A stretch of 64,000 nt of DNA, taken from Hydractinia symbiolongicarpus (taxonomy: Eukaryota; Cnidaria; Hydrozoa; Anthoathecata; Hydractiniidae). Positions 51,609 to 63,400 of this stretch are shown here, in pieces. Position 1 is the stretch's first letter. Every line of letters starts with the position of its first letter. The stretch spans positions 620,001 to 684,000 of the forward strand of contig NC_079887.1 of the NCBI RefSeq assembly GCF_029227915.1, written 5' to 3'. The notes beneath the pieces were generated by a model. That model was not told where the DNA came from. It worked only from the letters and a program-made list of their open reading frames with translations, and made no database searches. The position numbers were made by a program, and so were the translations under genes.

Positions 51609-53632
51609 ACTTTTGACTATACGGGCCAAGCCGGGATTTACGGGAAATCGCGGGTTTTCGTTTGCCGGCGATTAAACTTCTTTTATTCAGCGTCTCATCA
51701 AAAATGAAAACATTTTTAAAACCTACAAGTCTTATGCGTTTTAGTGGTGAAAAAATAATTTAAAAAAACCTTCTGGAAATGGGTTTACTCACAGGGTACT
51801 TTCTTTGTATACATTCGACTATACGTGCCAAGCCCGGGATTTACGGGAAATCGCGGGTTTTCGTTTGCCGGCGATTAAACTTCTTTTATTCAGCGTCTCA
51901 TCAAAAATGAAAACATTTTTGAAAACTACAAGTCTCATGCGTTTTAGTGGTGAAAAAATAACTTAAAAAATCGTTCGGGAAATGAGTTTACTCCCTGGGT
52001 ACTTTCTTTGTATGCTTTTGACTATACGTGCCAAGCCGGGATTTACGGGAAATCGCGGGTTTTCGTTTGCCGGCGATTAAACTTCTTTTATTCAGCGTCT
52101 CATCAAAAATGAAAACATTTTTAAAACCTACAAGTCTTATGCGTTTTAGTGGTGAAAAAATAATTTAAAAAAACCTTCTGGAAATGAGTTTACTCACAGG
52201 GTTCTTTCTTTGTGTACATTCGACTATACGGGCCAAGCCCGGGATTTACGGGAAATTGCGGGTTTTCGTTTTCCGGCGATTAAACTTCTTTTATTCAGCG
52301 TCTCATCAAAAATGAAAACATTTTTAAAACCTACAAGTCTTATGCGTTTTAGTGGTGAAAAAATAATTTAAAAAATCGTTCTGGAAATGAGTTTACTCCC
52401 TGAGTGCTTTCTTTGTATACTTTTGACTATACGGGCCGAGTCCGTGATTTAGGGAAATCGTAGGTTTTCGTTTTCCGGCGATTAAACTGCTTTTATTCAG
52501 CGTCTCATCAAAAATGAAAACATTTTTGAAAACTACAAGTCTCATGCGTTTTAGTGGTGAAAAAATAATTTAAAAAATCGTTCGGGAAATGAGTTTACTC
52601 CCTGGGTACTTTCTTTGTATACTTTTGACTATACGTGCCAAGCCGGGATTTACGGGAAATCGCGGGTTTTCGTTTGCCGGCGATTAAACTTCTTTTATTC
52701 AGCGTCTCATCAAAAATGAAAACATTTTTAAAACCTACAAGTCTTATGCGTTTTAGTGGTGAAAAAATAATTTAAAAAAACCTTCTGGAAATGGGTTTAC
52801 TCACAGGGTACTTTCTTTGTATACATTCGACTATACGTGCCAAGCCCGGGATTTACGGGAAATCGCGGGTTTTCGTTTGCCGGCGATTAAACTTCTTTTA
52901 TTCAGCGTCTCATCAAAAATGAAAACATTTTTGAAAACTACAAGTCTCATGCGTTTTAGTGGTGAAAAAATAACTTAAAAAATCGTTCGGGAAATGAGTT
53001 TACTCCCTGGGTACTTTCTTTGTATGCTTTTGACTATACGTGCCAAGCCGGGATTTACGGGAAATCGCGGGTTTTCGTTTGCCGGCGATTAAACTTCTTT
53101 TATTCAGCGTCTCATCAAAAATGAAAACATTTTTAAAACCTACAAGTCTTATGCGTTTTAGTGGTGAAAAAATAATTTAAAAAAACCTTCTGGAAATGAG
53201 TTTACTCACAGGGTTCTTTCTTTGTGTACATTCGACTATACGGGCCAAGCCCGGGATTTACGGGAAATTGCGGGTTTTCGTTTTCCGGCGATTAAACTTC
53301 TTTTATTCAGCGTCTCATCAAAAATGAAAACATTTTTAAAACCTACAAGTCTTATGCGTTTTAGTGGTGAAAAAATAATTTAAAAAATCGTTCTGGAAAT
53401 GAGTTTACTCCCTGAGTGCTTTCTTTGTATACTTTTGACTATACGGGCCGAGTCCGTGATTTAGGGAAATCGTAGGTTTTCGTTTTCCGGCGATTAAACT
53501 GCTTTTATTCAGCGTCTCATCAAAAATGAAAACATTTTTGAAAACTACAAGTCTCATGCGTTTTAGTGGTGAAAAAATAATTTAAAAAATCGTTCGGGAA
53601 ATGAGTTTACTCCCTGGGTACTTTCTTTGTAT
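51609..53632 (-). repeat. 1,012-bp tandem duplication (5 monomers)
   Basis: About 51,609-52,620 and 52,621-53,632 correspond at an offset of 1,012 bp, with GTATGCT at 52,010 and 53,022 and TGTACATTCG at 52,213 and 53,225. The stretch 48,911-49,990 also matches 51,541-52,620 at an offset of 2,630 bp (13 monomers), so one source block has been copied at more than one spacing. Confidence 0.8.
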
Positions 53633-55150
53633 ACTTTTGACTATACGTGCCAAGCCGGGATTTACGGGAAATCGCGGGTTTTCGTTTGCCGGCGATTAAA
53701 CTTCTTTTATTCAGCGTCTCATCAAAAATGAAAACATTTTTGAAAACTACAAGTCTCATGCGTTTTAGTGGTGAAAAAATAATTTAAAAAATCCTTCGGG
53801 AAATGAGTTTACTCCCTGGGTACTTTCTTTGTATACTTTTGACTATACCGGCCAAGCCGGGATTTACGGGAAATCGCGGGTTTTCGTTTGCCGGCGATTA
53901 AACTTCTTTTATTCAGCGTCTCATCAAAAATGAAAACATTTTTAAAAACTACAAGTCTTAAGCGTTTTAGTGGTGAAAAAATAATTTAAAAAATCGATCT
54001 GGAAATGAGTTTACTCCCTGGGTACTTTCTTTGTATACTTTTGACTAACGGGCCTAGTCCGGGATTTAGGGAAATCGTAGGTTTTCGTTTGCCGGCGATT
54101 AAACAGCTTTTATTCAGCGTCTCATCAAAAATGAAAACATTTTTAAAACCTACAAGTCTTATGCGTTTTAGTGGTGAAAAAATAATTTAAAAAAACCTTC
54201 TGGAAATGAGTTTACTCACAGGGTTCTTTCTTTGTGTACATTCGACTATACGGGCCAAGCCAGGGATTTACGGGAAATTGCGGGTTTTCGTTTTCCGGCG
54301 ATTAAACTTCTTTTATTCAGCGTCTCATCAAAAATGAAAACATTTTTAAAATCTACAAGTCTTATGCGTTTTAGTGGTGAAAAAATAATTTAAAAAATCG
54401 TTCTGGAAATGAGTTTACTCCCTGAGTGCTTTCTTTGTATACTTTTGACTATACGGGCCGAATCCGTGATTTAGGGAAATCGTAGGTTTTCGTTTTCCGG
54501 CGATTAAACTGCTTTTATTCAGCGTCTCATCAAAAATGAAAACATTTTTGAAAACTACAAGTCTCATGCGTTTTAGTGGTGAAAAAATAATTTAAAAAAT
54601 CGTTCGGGAAATGAGTTTACTCCCTGGGTACTTTCTTTGTATACTTTTGACTATACGTGCCAAGCCGGGATTTACGGGAAATCGCGGGTTTTCGTTTGCC
54701 GGCGATTAAACTTCTTTTATTCAGCGTCTCATCAAAAATGAAAACATTTTTGAAAACTACAAGTCTCATGCGTTTTAGTGGTGAAAAAATAATTTAAAAA
54801 ATCCTTCGGGAAATGAGTTTACTCCCTGGGTACTTTCTTTGTATACTTTTGACTATACCGGCCAAGCCGGGATTTACGGGAAATCGCGGGTTTTCGTTTG
54901 CCGGCGATTAAACTTCTTTTATTCAGCGTCTCATCAAAAATGAAAACATTTTTAAAAACTACAAGTCTTAAGCGTTTTAGTGGTGAAAAAATAATTTAAA
55001 AAATCGATCTGGAAATGAGTTTACTCCCTGGGTACTTTCTTTGTATACTTTTGACTAACGGGCCTAGTCCGGGATTTAGGGAAATCGTAGGTTTTCGTTT
55101 GCCGGCGATTAAACAGCTTTTATTCAGCGTCTCATCAAAAATGAAAACAT
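53631..55150 (-). repeat. 1,010-bp tandem duplication (5 monomers, about 1.5 copies)
   Basis: About 53,631-54,640 is followed by a second copy that matches to roughly 55,150. Shared rare markers: GACTATACCGGCC, CTTAAGCGTTTTAG (TTATGCG changed to TTAAGCG), AATCGATCTGG and TTTTGACTAACGGGCC (one base missing). A related monomer with TTTTGACTAACGGGCC lies near 48,780. The first copy continues into an AAAACCTACAAG monomer and the second into a GAAAACTACAAG monomer. Confidence 0.8.
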
Positions 55151-55659
55151 TTTTGAAAACTACAAGTCTCATGCGTTTTAGTGCTGAAAAAATAATTTAA
55201 AAAATCGTTCGCGAAATGAGTTTACTCCCTGGGTACTTTCTTTGTATACTTTCGGCTATACGGGCCAAGCCGGGATTTACGGGAAATCGCGGGTTTTCGT
55301 TTGCCGGCGATTAAACTTCTTTTATTCAGCGTCTCATCAAAAATGAAAACATTTTTAAAAACTACAAGTCTCATGGGCTTTAGTGGTGAAAAAATAATTT
55401 AAAAAATCGTTCTGGAAATGGGTTTACTCACAGGGTACTTTCTTTGTATACATTCGACTATACGTGCCAAGCCCGGGATTTACGGGAAATCGCGGGTTTT
55501 CGTTTGCCGGCGATTAAACTTCTTTTATTCAGCGTCTCATCAAAAATGAAAACATTTTTGAAAACTACAAGTCTCATGCGTTTTAGTGGTGAAAAATAAA
55601 CTTAAAAAATCGTTCGGGAAATGAGTTTACTCCCTGGGTACTTTCTTTGTATACTTTTG

Positions 55660-57480
55660 ACTATACGTGCCAAGCCGGGATTTACGGGAAATCGCGGGTT
55701 TTCGTTTGCCGGCGATTAATCTTCTTTTATTCAGCGTCTCATCAAAAATGAAAACATTTTTAAAACCTACAAGTCTTATGCGTTTTAGTGGTGAAAAAAT
55801 AATTTAAAAAAACCTTCTGGAAATGAGTTTACTCACAGGGTTCTTTCTTTGTGTACATTCGACTATACGTGCCAAGCCCGGGATTTACGGGAAATCGCGG
55901 GTTTTCGTTTGCCGGCGATTAATCTTCTTTTATTCAGCGTCTCATCAAAAATGAAAACATTTTTAAAACCTACAAGTCTTATGCGTTTTAGTGGTGAAAA
56001 AATAATTTAAAAAAACCTTCTGGAAATGAGTTTACTCACAGGGTTCTTTCTTTGTGTACATTCGACTATACGGGCCAAGCCCGGGATTTACGGGAAATCG
56101 CGGGTTTTCCTTTGCCGGCGATTAAACTTCTTTTATTCAGCGTCTCATCAAAAATGAAAACATTTTTAAAAACTACAAGTCTCATGGGCTTTAGTGGTGA
56201 AAAAATAATTTAAAAAATCGTTCTGAAAATGGGTTTACTCACAGGGTACTTTCTTTGTATACATTCGACTATACGTGCCAAGCCCGGGATTTACGGGAAA
56301 TCGCGGGTTTTCGTTTGCCGGCGATTAAACTTCTTTTATTCAGCGTCTCATCAAAAATGAAAACATTTTTGAAAACTACAAGTCTCATGCGTTTTAGTGG
56401 TGAAAAATAAACTTAAAAAATCGTTCGGGAAATGAGTTTACTCCCTGGGTACTTTCTTTGTATACTTTTGACTATACGTGCCAAGCCGGGATTTACGGGA
56501 AATCGCGGGTTTTCGTTTGCCGGCGATTAATCTTCTTTTATTCAGCGTCTCATCAAAAATGAAAACATTTTTGAAAACTACAAGTCTCATGCGTTTTAGT
56601 GGTGAAAAATAAACTTAAAAAATCGTTCGGGAAATGAGTTTACTCCCTGGGTACTTTCTTTGTATACTTTTGACTATACGTGCCAAGCCGGGATTTACGG
56701 GAAATCGCGGGTTTTCGTTTGCCGGCGATTAATCTTCTTTTATTCAGCGTCTCATCAAAAATGAAAACATTTTTAAAACCTACAAGTCTTATGCGTTTTA
56801 GTGGTGAAAAAATAATTTAAAAAAACCTTCTGGAAATGAGTTTACTCACAGGGTTCTTTCTTTGTGTACATTCGACTATACGGGCCAAGCCCGGGATTTA
56901 CGGGAAATCGCGGGTTTTCGTTTTCCGGCGATTAAACTTCTTTTATTCAGCGTCTCATCAAAAATGAAAACATTTTTAAAACCTACAAGTCTTATGCGTT
57001 TTAGTGGTGAAAAAATAATTTAAAAAATCGTTCTGGAAATGAGTTTACTCCCTGAGTACTTTCTTTGTATACTTTTGACTATACGTGCCAAGCCGGGATT
57101 TACGGGAAATCGCGGGTTTTCGTTTGCCGGCGATTAAACTTCTTTTATTCAGCGTCTCATCAAAAATGAAAACATTTTTAAAACCTACAAGTCTTATGCG
57201 TTTTAGTGGTGAAAAAATAATTTAAAAAAACCTTCGGGAAATGAGTTTACTCACAGGGTTCTTTCTTTGTGTACATTCGACTATACGGGCCAAGCCCGGG
57301 ATTTACGGGAAATTGCGGGTTTTCGTTTTCCGGCGATTAAACTTCTTTTATTCAGCGTCTCATCAAAAATGAAAACATTTTTAAAACCTACAAGTCTTAT
57401 GCGTTTTAGTGGTGAAAAAATATATTAAAAAATCGTTCTGGAAATGAGTTTACTCCCTGAGTACTTTCTTTGTATACTTT
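55660..57480 (-). repeat. Monomer block with GCGATTAATCTTC variant, locally duplicated
   Basis: The substitution GCGATTAATC (normally GCGATTAAAC) appears in four monomers, near 55,717, 55,918, 56,526 and 56,728. It occurs nowhere else that I noticed. The spacing (1, 3 and 1 monomers) indicates small unequal exchanges. The CTTTGTGTACATTCG marker recurs at 55,852, 56,055, 56,865 and 57,270, tying the block to the domain on its left. Confidence 0.75.
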
Positions 57481-57499
57481 TGACTATACGTGCCAAGCC

Positions 57500-60400
57500 G
57501 GGATTTACGGGAAATCGCGGGTTTTCGTTTGCCGGCGATTAAACTTCTTTTATTCAGCGTCCCATCAAAAATGAAAACATTTTTAAAACCTACAAGTCTT
57601 ATGCGTTTTAGTGGTGAAAAAATAATTTAAAAAAACCTTCTGGAAATGAGTTTACTCACAGGGTTCTTTCTTTGTATACATTCGACTATACGGGCCAAGC
57701 CCGGGATATACGGGAAATTGCGGGTTTTCGTTTTCCGGCGATTAAACTTCTTTTATTCAGCGTCTCATCAAAAATGAAAACATTTTTAAAACCTACAAGT
57801 CTTATGCGTTTTAGTGGTGAAAAAATAATTTAAAAAATCGTTCTGGAAATGAGTTTACTCCCTGAGTGCTTTCTTTGTATACTTTTGACTATACGGGCCG
57901 AGTCCGGGATTTAGGGAAATCGTAGGTTTTCGTTTTCCGGCGATTAAACTGCTTTTATTCAGCGTCTCATCAAAAATGAAAACATTTTTGAAAACTACAA
58001 GTCTCATGCGTTTTAGTGGTGAAAAAATAATTTAAAAAATCGTTCGGGAAATGAGTTTACTCCCTGGGTACTTTCTTTGTATACTTTTGACTATACGGGC
58101 CAAGCCGGGATTTACGGGAAATTGCGGGTTTTCGTTTGCCGGCGATTAAACTTCTTTTATTCAGCGTCTCATCAAAAATGAAAACATTTTTGAAAACTAC
58201 AAGTCTCATGCGTTTTAGTGGTGAAAAAATAATTTAAAAAATCCTTCGGGAAATGAGTTTACTCCCTGGGTACTTTCTTTGTATACTTTTGACTATACCG
58301 GCCAAGCCGGGATTTACGGGAAATCGCGGGTTTTCGTTTGCCGGCGATTAAACTTCTTTTATTCAGCGTCTCATCAAAAATGAAAACGTTCTTAAAAACT
58401 ACAAGTCTTATGCGTTTTAGTGGTGAAAAAATAATTTAAAAAATCGTTCTGGAAAGGAGTTTTCTCACAGGGTACTTTTTTTGTATACATTCTAATATAC
58501 GGGCCAAGCCCGGGATTTACGGGAAATCGGGAGTTTTCGTTTTCCAGCGATTAAACCTCTTTCATTAAGAGTCTCATCAAAAATGAAAACATTTTTGACA
58601 ACTACAAGTCTCATGCGTTTTTTGTGGTGAAAAAATAATTTAAAAAATCGTTCGGGAAATGAGTTTACTCCCTGGGTACTTTCTTTGTATACTTTTGACT
58701 ATACGGCCGAGTCCGGGATATACGGGAAATCGCGGATTTTCGTTTGCCGGCGATTAAACTGCTTTTAATCAGCGTCTCATCAAAAATGAAAACATTTTTG
58801 AAAACTACAAGTCTTATGCGTTTTAGTGGTGAAAAAATAATTAAAAAAATCGTTCTGGAAATGAGTTTTCTCAGAGGGTACTTTCTTTGTATACATTCGA
58901 CTATACGGGCCAAGCCCGGGATTTACGGGAAATCGCGGGTTTTTGTTTTCCGGCGAATAAACCTCTTTCATTAAGCGTCTCATCAAAAATGAAAACATTT
59001 TTGAAAACTACAAGTCTCATGCGTTTTAGTGGTGAAAAAAAAATTTAAAAAATAGTTCGGGAAATGAGTTTACTCCCTGGGTACTTTCTTTGTATACATT
59101 CGACTATACGGGCCAAGCCCCGGATATACGGGAAAACGCGGGATTTCGTTTGCCGGCGATTAAAATTCTTTTATTCAGCGTCCCATCAAATATGAAACTT
59201 TTTTTGAAAACTACAAGTCTCATGCGTTTAGTGGTAAAAAAATAATATAAAAAATCGTTCGGGAAATGAGTTTACTCCCTGGGTACTTTCTTTGTATACT
59301 TTTGACTATAGGGGCCAAGCCTGGAATTTACGGGAAATCGCGGGTTTTCGTTTGCCGGCGATTAAACTTCTTTTATTCAGCGTCTCATCAAAAATGAAAA
59401 CATTTTTAAAAACTACAAGTCTTATGCGTTTTAGTGGTGAAAAAATAATTTAAAAAATCGTTCTGGAAATGAGTTTACTCCCTGGGTACTTTCTTTGTAT
59501 ACTTTTGACTATACGGGCCGAGTCTGGGATTTAGGGAAATCGCAGGTTTTCGTTTGCCGGCGATTAAAATTCTTTTATTCAGCGTCACATCAAATATGAA
59601 AATATTTTTGAAAACTACAAGTCTCATGCGTTTAGTGGTAAAAAAATAATATAAAAAATCGTTCGGGAAATGAGTTTACTCCCTGGGTACTTTCTTTGTA
59701 TACTTTTGACTATACGGGCCAAGCCCGGGATTTACGGGAAATCGCGGGTTTTCGTTTGCCGGCGATTAAACTTCTTTTATTCAGCGTCTCATCAAAAATG
59801 AAAACATTTTTAAAAACTACAAGTCTCATGCGTTTTAGTGGTGAAAAAGTAATTTAAAAAATCGTTCGGGAAATGAGTTTACTCCCTGGGTACTTTCTTT
59901 GTATACTTTTGACTATACGGGCCGAGTCCGGGATTTAGGGAAATCGCAGGTTTTTGTTTGCCGGCGATTAAACTGCTTTTATTCAGCGTCTCATCAAAAA
60001 TGAAAACATTTTTGAAAACTACAAGTCTCATGCGTTTTAGTGGTGAAAAAAAAATTTAAAAAATCGTTCGGGAAATGAGTTTACTCCCTGGGTACTTTCT
60101 TTGTATTTTTTTGACTATACGGGCCAAGCCCGGGATTTACGGGAAATCGCGGGTTTTCGTTTGCCGGCGATTAAACTTCTTTTATTCAGCGTCTCATCAA
60201 AAATGAAAACATTTTTGAAAACTACAAATCTCATGCGTTTTAGTGGTGAAAAAATAATTAAAAAAATCGTTCGGGAAATGAGTTTACTCCCTGGGTACTT
60301 TCTTTGTATACTTTTGACTATGCGGGCCAAGCCGGGATTTACGGGAAATCGCGGGTTTTCGTTTGCCGGCGATTAAACTTCTTTTATTCAGCGTCTCATG

Positions 60401-63400
60401 AAAAATGAAAACATTTTTAAAAACTACAAGTCTCATGCGTTTTTGTGGTGAAATAATAATTTAAAAAATCGTTTGGGAAATGAGTTTACTCCCTGGGTAC
60501 TTTCTTTGCATACTTTTGACTATACGGGCCGAGTCCAGGATTTACGGAAAATCGCAGGTTTTCGTTTGCCGGCGATTAAACTTCTTTTATTCAGCGTCTC
60601 ATCAAAAATAAAAACATTTTTAAAAACTACAAGTCTCATGCGTTTTAGTGGTGAAAAAGTAATTTAAAAAATCGTTCGGGAAATGAGTTTACTCCCTGGG
60701 TACTTTCTTTGTATACTTTTGCCTATACGGGCCACGCCCGGGATTTACGGGAAATTGCGGGTTTTCGTTTGCCGGCGATTAAACTTCTTTTATTCAGCGT
60801 CTCATCAAAAATGAAAACATTTTTGAAAACTACAAGTCTCATGCGTTTTGTGGAAAAAAAATAATTTAAAAAATCGTTCTGGAAATGAGTTTACTCCCTG
60901 GGTACTTTCTTTGTATACTTTTGACTATACGGGCCGAGTCCGAGATTTAGGGAAAACGCAGGTTTTTGTTTGCCGGCGATTAAACTGCTTTTATTCAGCG
61001 TCTCATCAAAAATGAAAACAGTTTTGAAAACTACAAGTCTCATGCGTTTTAGTGGTGAAAAAATAATTTAAAAAATCGTTCGGGAAATGAGTTTACTCCC
61101 TGGGTACTTTCTTTGTATACTTTTGACTATACGGGCCAAGCCGGGATTTACGGAAAATCGCGGGTTTTCGTTTGCCGGCGATTAAACTTCTTTTATTCAG
61201 CGTCTCATCAAAAATAAAAACATTTTTGAAAACTACAAGTCTCATGCGTTTTAGTGGTGAAAAAATAATTTAAAAAATCGTTCGTGAAATGAGTTTACTC
61301 CCTGGGTACTTTCTTTGTATACTTTTGACTATACGGGCAAAGCCGGGATTTACGGGAAATCGCGGGTTTTCGTTTGCCGGCGATTAAACTTCTTTTATTC
61401 AGCGTCTCATCAAAAATGAAAACATTTTTAAAACCTACAAGTCTTATGCGTTTTAGTGGTGAAAAAATAATTTAAAAAATCGTTCTGGAAATGAGTTTAC
61501 TCACAGGGTACTTTCTTTGTATACATTCGACTATACGGGCCAAGCCCGGGATTTACGGGAAATCGCGGGTTTTCGTTTTCCGGCGATTAAACCTCTTTCA
61601 TTAAGCATCTCATCAAAAATGAAAACATTTTTGAAAACTACAAGTCTCATGCGTTTTAGTGGTGAAAAAAAAATTTTAAAAATCGTTCGGAAAATGAGTT
61701 TACTCCCTGGGTACTTTCTTTGTATACATTCGACTATACGGGCCAAGCCCCGGATTTTACGGGAAAACGCCGGATTTCGTTTGCCGGCGATTAAACCTCT
61801 TTCATTAAGCGTCTCAACAAAAATGAAAACATTTTTGACAACTACAAGTCTCATGCGTTTTAGTGGTGAAAAAATAATTTAAAAAATCTTTCGGGAAATG
61901 AGTTTACTCCCTGGGTACTTTCTTTGTATACTTTTGACTATACGGGCCGAGTCCGGAATTTACGGGAAATCGCGGATTTTCGTTTGCCGGCGATTAAACT
62001 GCTTTTATTCAGCGTCTCATCAAAAATGAAAACATTTTTGAAAACTACAAGTCTCATGCGTTTTAGTGGTGAAAAAATAATTTAAAAAATCGTTCGGGAA
62101 ATGAGTTTACTCCCTGGGTACTTCCTTTGTATACTTTTGACTATGCGGGCCAAGCCGGAATTTACGGGAAATCGCGGGTTTTCGTTTGCCGGCGATTAAA
62201 CTTCTTTTATTCAGCGTCTCATCAAAAATGAAAACATTTTAGAAAACTACAAGTCTCATGCGTTTTAGTGGTGAAAAAATAATTTAAAAAATCGTTCTGT
62301 AAATGAGTTTACTCACAAGGTACTATCTTTGTATACATTCGACTATACGGGCCAAGCCCGGGATTTACGGGAAATCGCGAGTTTTCGTTTTCCGGCGATT
62401 AAACCTCTTTCATCAAGCGTCTCATCAAAAATGAAAACATTTTTGACAACTACAAGTCTCATGCGTTTTAGTGGTGAAAAAATAATTTTAAAAATCGTTC
62501 GGGAAATGAGTTTACTCCCTGGGTACTTTCTTTGTATACTTTTGACTATACGGCCGAGTCCGGGATTTACGGGAAATCGCAGGTTTTCGTTTGCCGGCAA
62601 TTAAACCTCTTTCATTAAGCGTCTCATCAAAAATGAAAACATTTTTGAAAACTACAAGTCTCATGCGTTTTAGTGGTGAAAAAAAAATTTAAAAAATCGT
62701 TCGGGAAATGAGTTTACTCCCTGGGTACTTTCTTTGTATACATTCGACTATACGGGCCAAGCCCCGGATTTACGGGAAAACGCGGGATTTCGTTTGCCGA
62801 CGATTAAACCTCTTTCATTAAGCGTCTCATCAAAAATGAAAACATTTTTGACAACTACAAGTCTCATGCGTTTTAGTGGTGAAAAAATAATTTAAAAAAT
62901 CGTTCGGGAAATGAGTTTACTCCCTGGGTACTTTCTTTGTATACTTTTGACTATACGGGCCAAGCCGGGATTTACGGGAAATCGCGGGTTTTCGTTTGCC
63001 GGCGATTAAACTTCTTTTAGTCAGCGTCTCATCAAAAATGAAAACATTCTTAAAAACTACAAGTCTTATGCGTTTTAGTGGTGAAAAAATAATTTAAAAA
63101 ATCGTTCTGGAAATGAGTTTACTCACAGGGTACTTTCTTTGTATACATTCGACTATACGGGCCAAGCCCGGGATTTACGGGAAATCGCGGGTTTTCGTTT
63201 GCCGGCGATTAAACCTCTTTCATTAAGCGTCTCATCAAAACTGAAAACATTTTTGAAAACTACAAGTCTCATGCGTTTTAGTGGTGAAAAAAAAATTTAA
63301 AAAATCGTTTGGGAAATGAGTTTACTCCCTGGGTACTTTCTTTGTATACATTCGACTATACGGCCCAAGCCCCGGATTTACGGGAAAACGCGGGATTTCG

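Larger units (their letters stand above)
46750..54500 (-). repeat. Right-array higher-order domain: four-monomer core, 4-8-monomer spacing
   Basis: An ordered series of marker monomers recurs: GTATGCTTTTG, then AACCTTCTGG with CTTTGTGTACATTCG, then CTCCCTGAGTGC with GTCCGTGATTTAGGG, then an ordinary monomer. GTATGCT is at 46,954, 47,763, 49,380, 50,594, 52,010 and 53,022 (gaps of 4, 8, 6, 7 and 5 monomers). TGTACATTCG is at 47,157, 47,966, 49,583, 50,797, 52,213, 53,225 and 54,235. The core is constant; what lies between cores varies in monomer number. Identity between cores is very high, with only scattered differences such as CCTTCCGG near 50,760. Confidence 0.85.

Noticed and set aside
61517-61882. 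Longest open frame, 121 codons, and an opposite-strand frame of 107 codons in the same place
   Set aside because: Both are conceptual translations of about two monomers of the satellite. The same peptides recur across the window on both strands. 202 is not a multiple of three, so frames break after one or two monomers, and no initiation or domain signal is seen.
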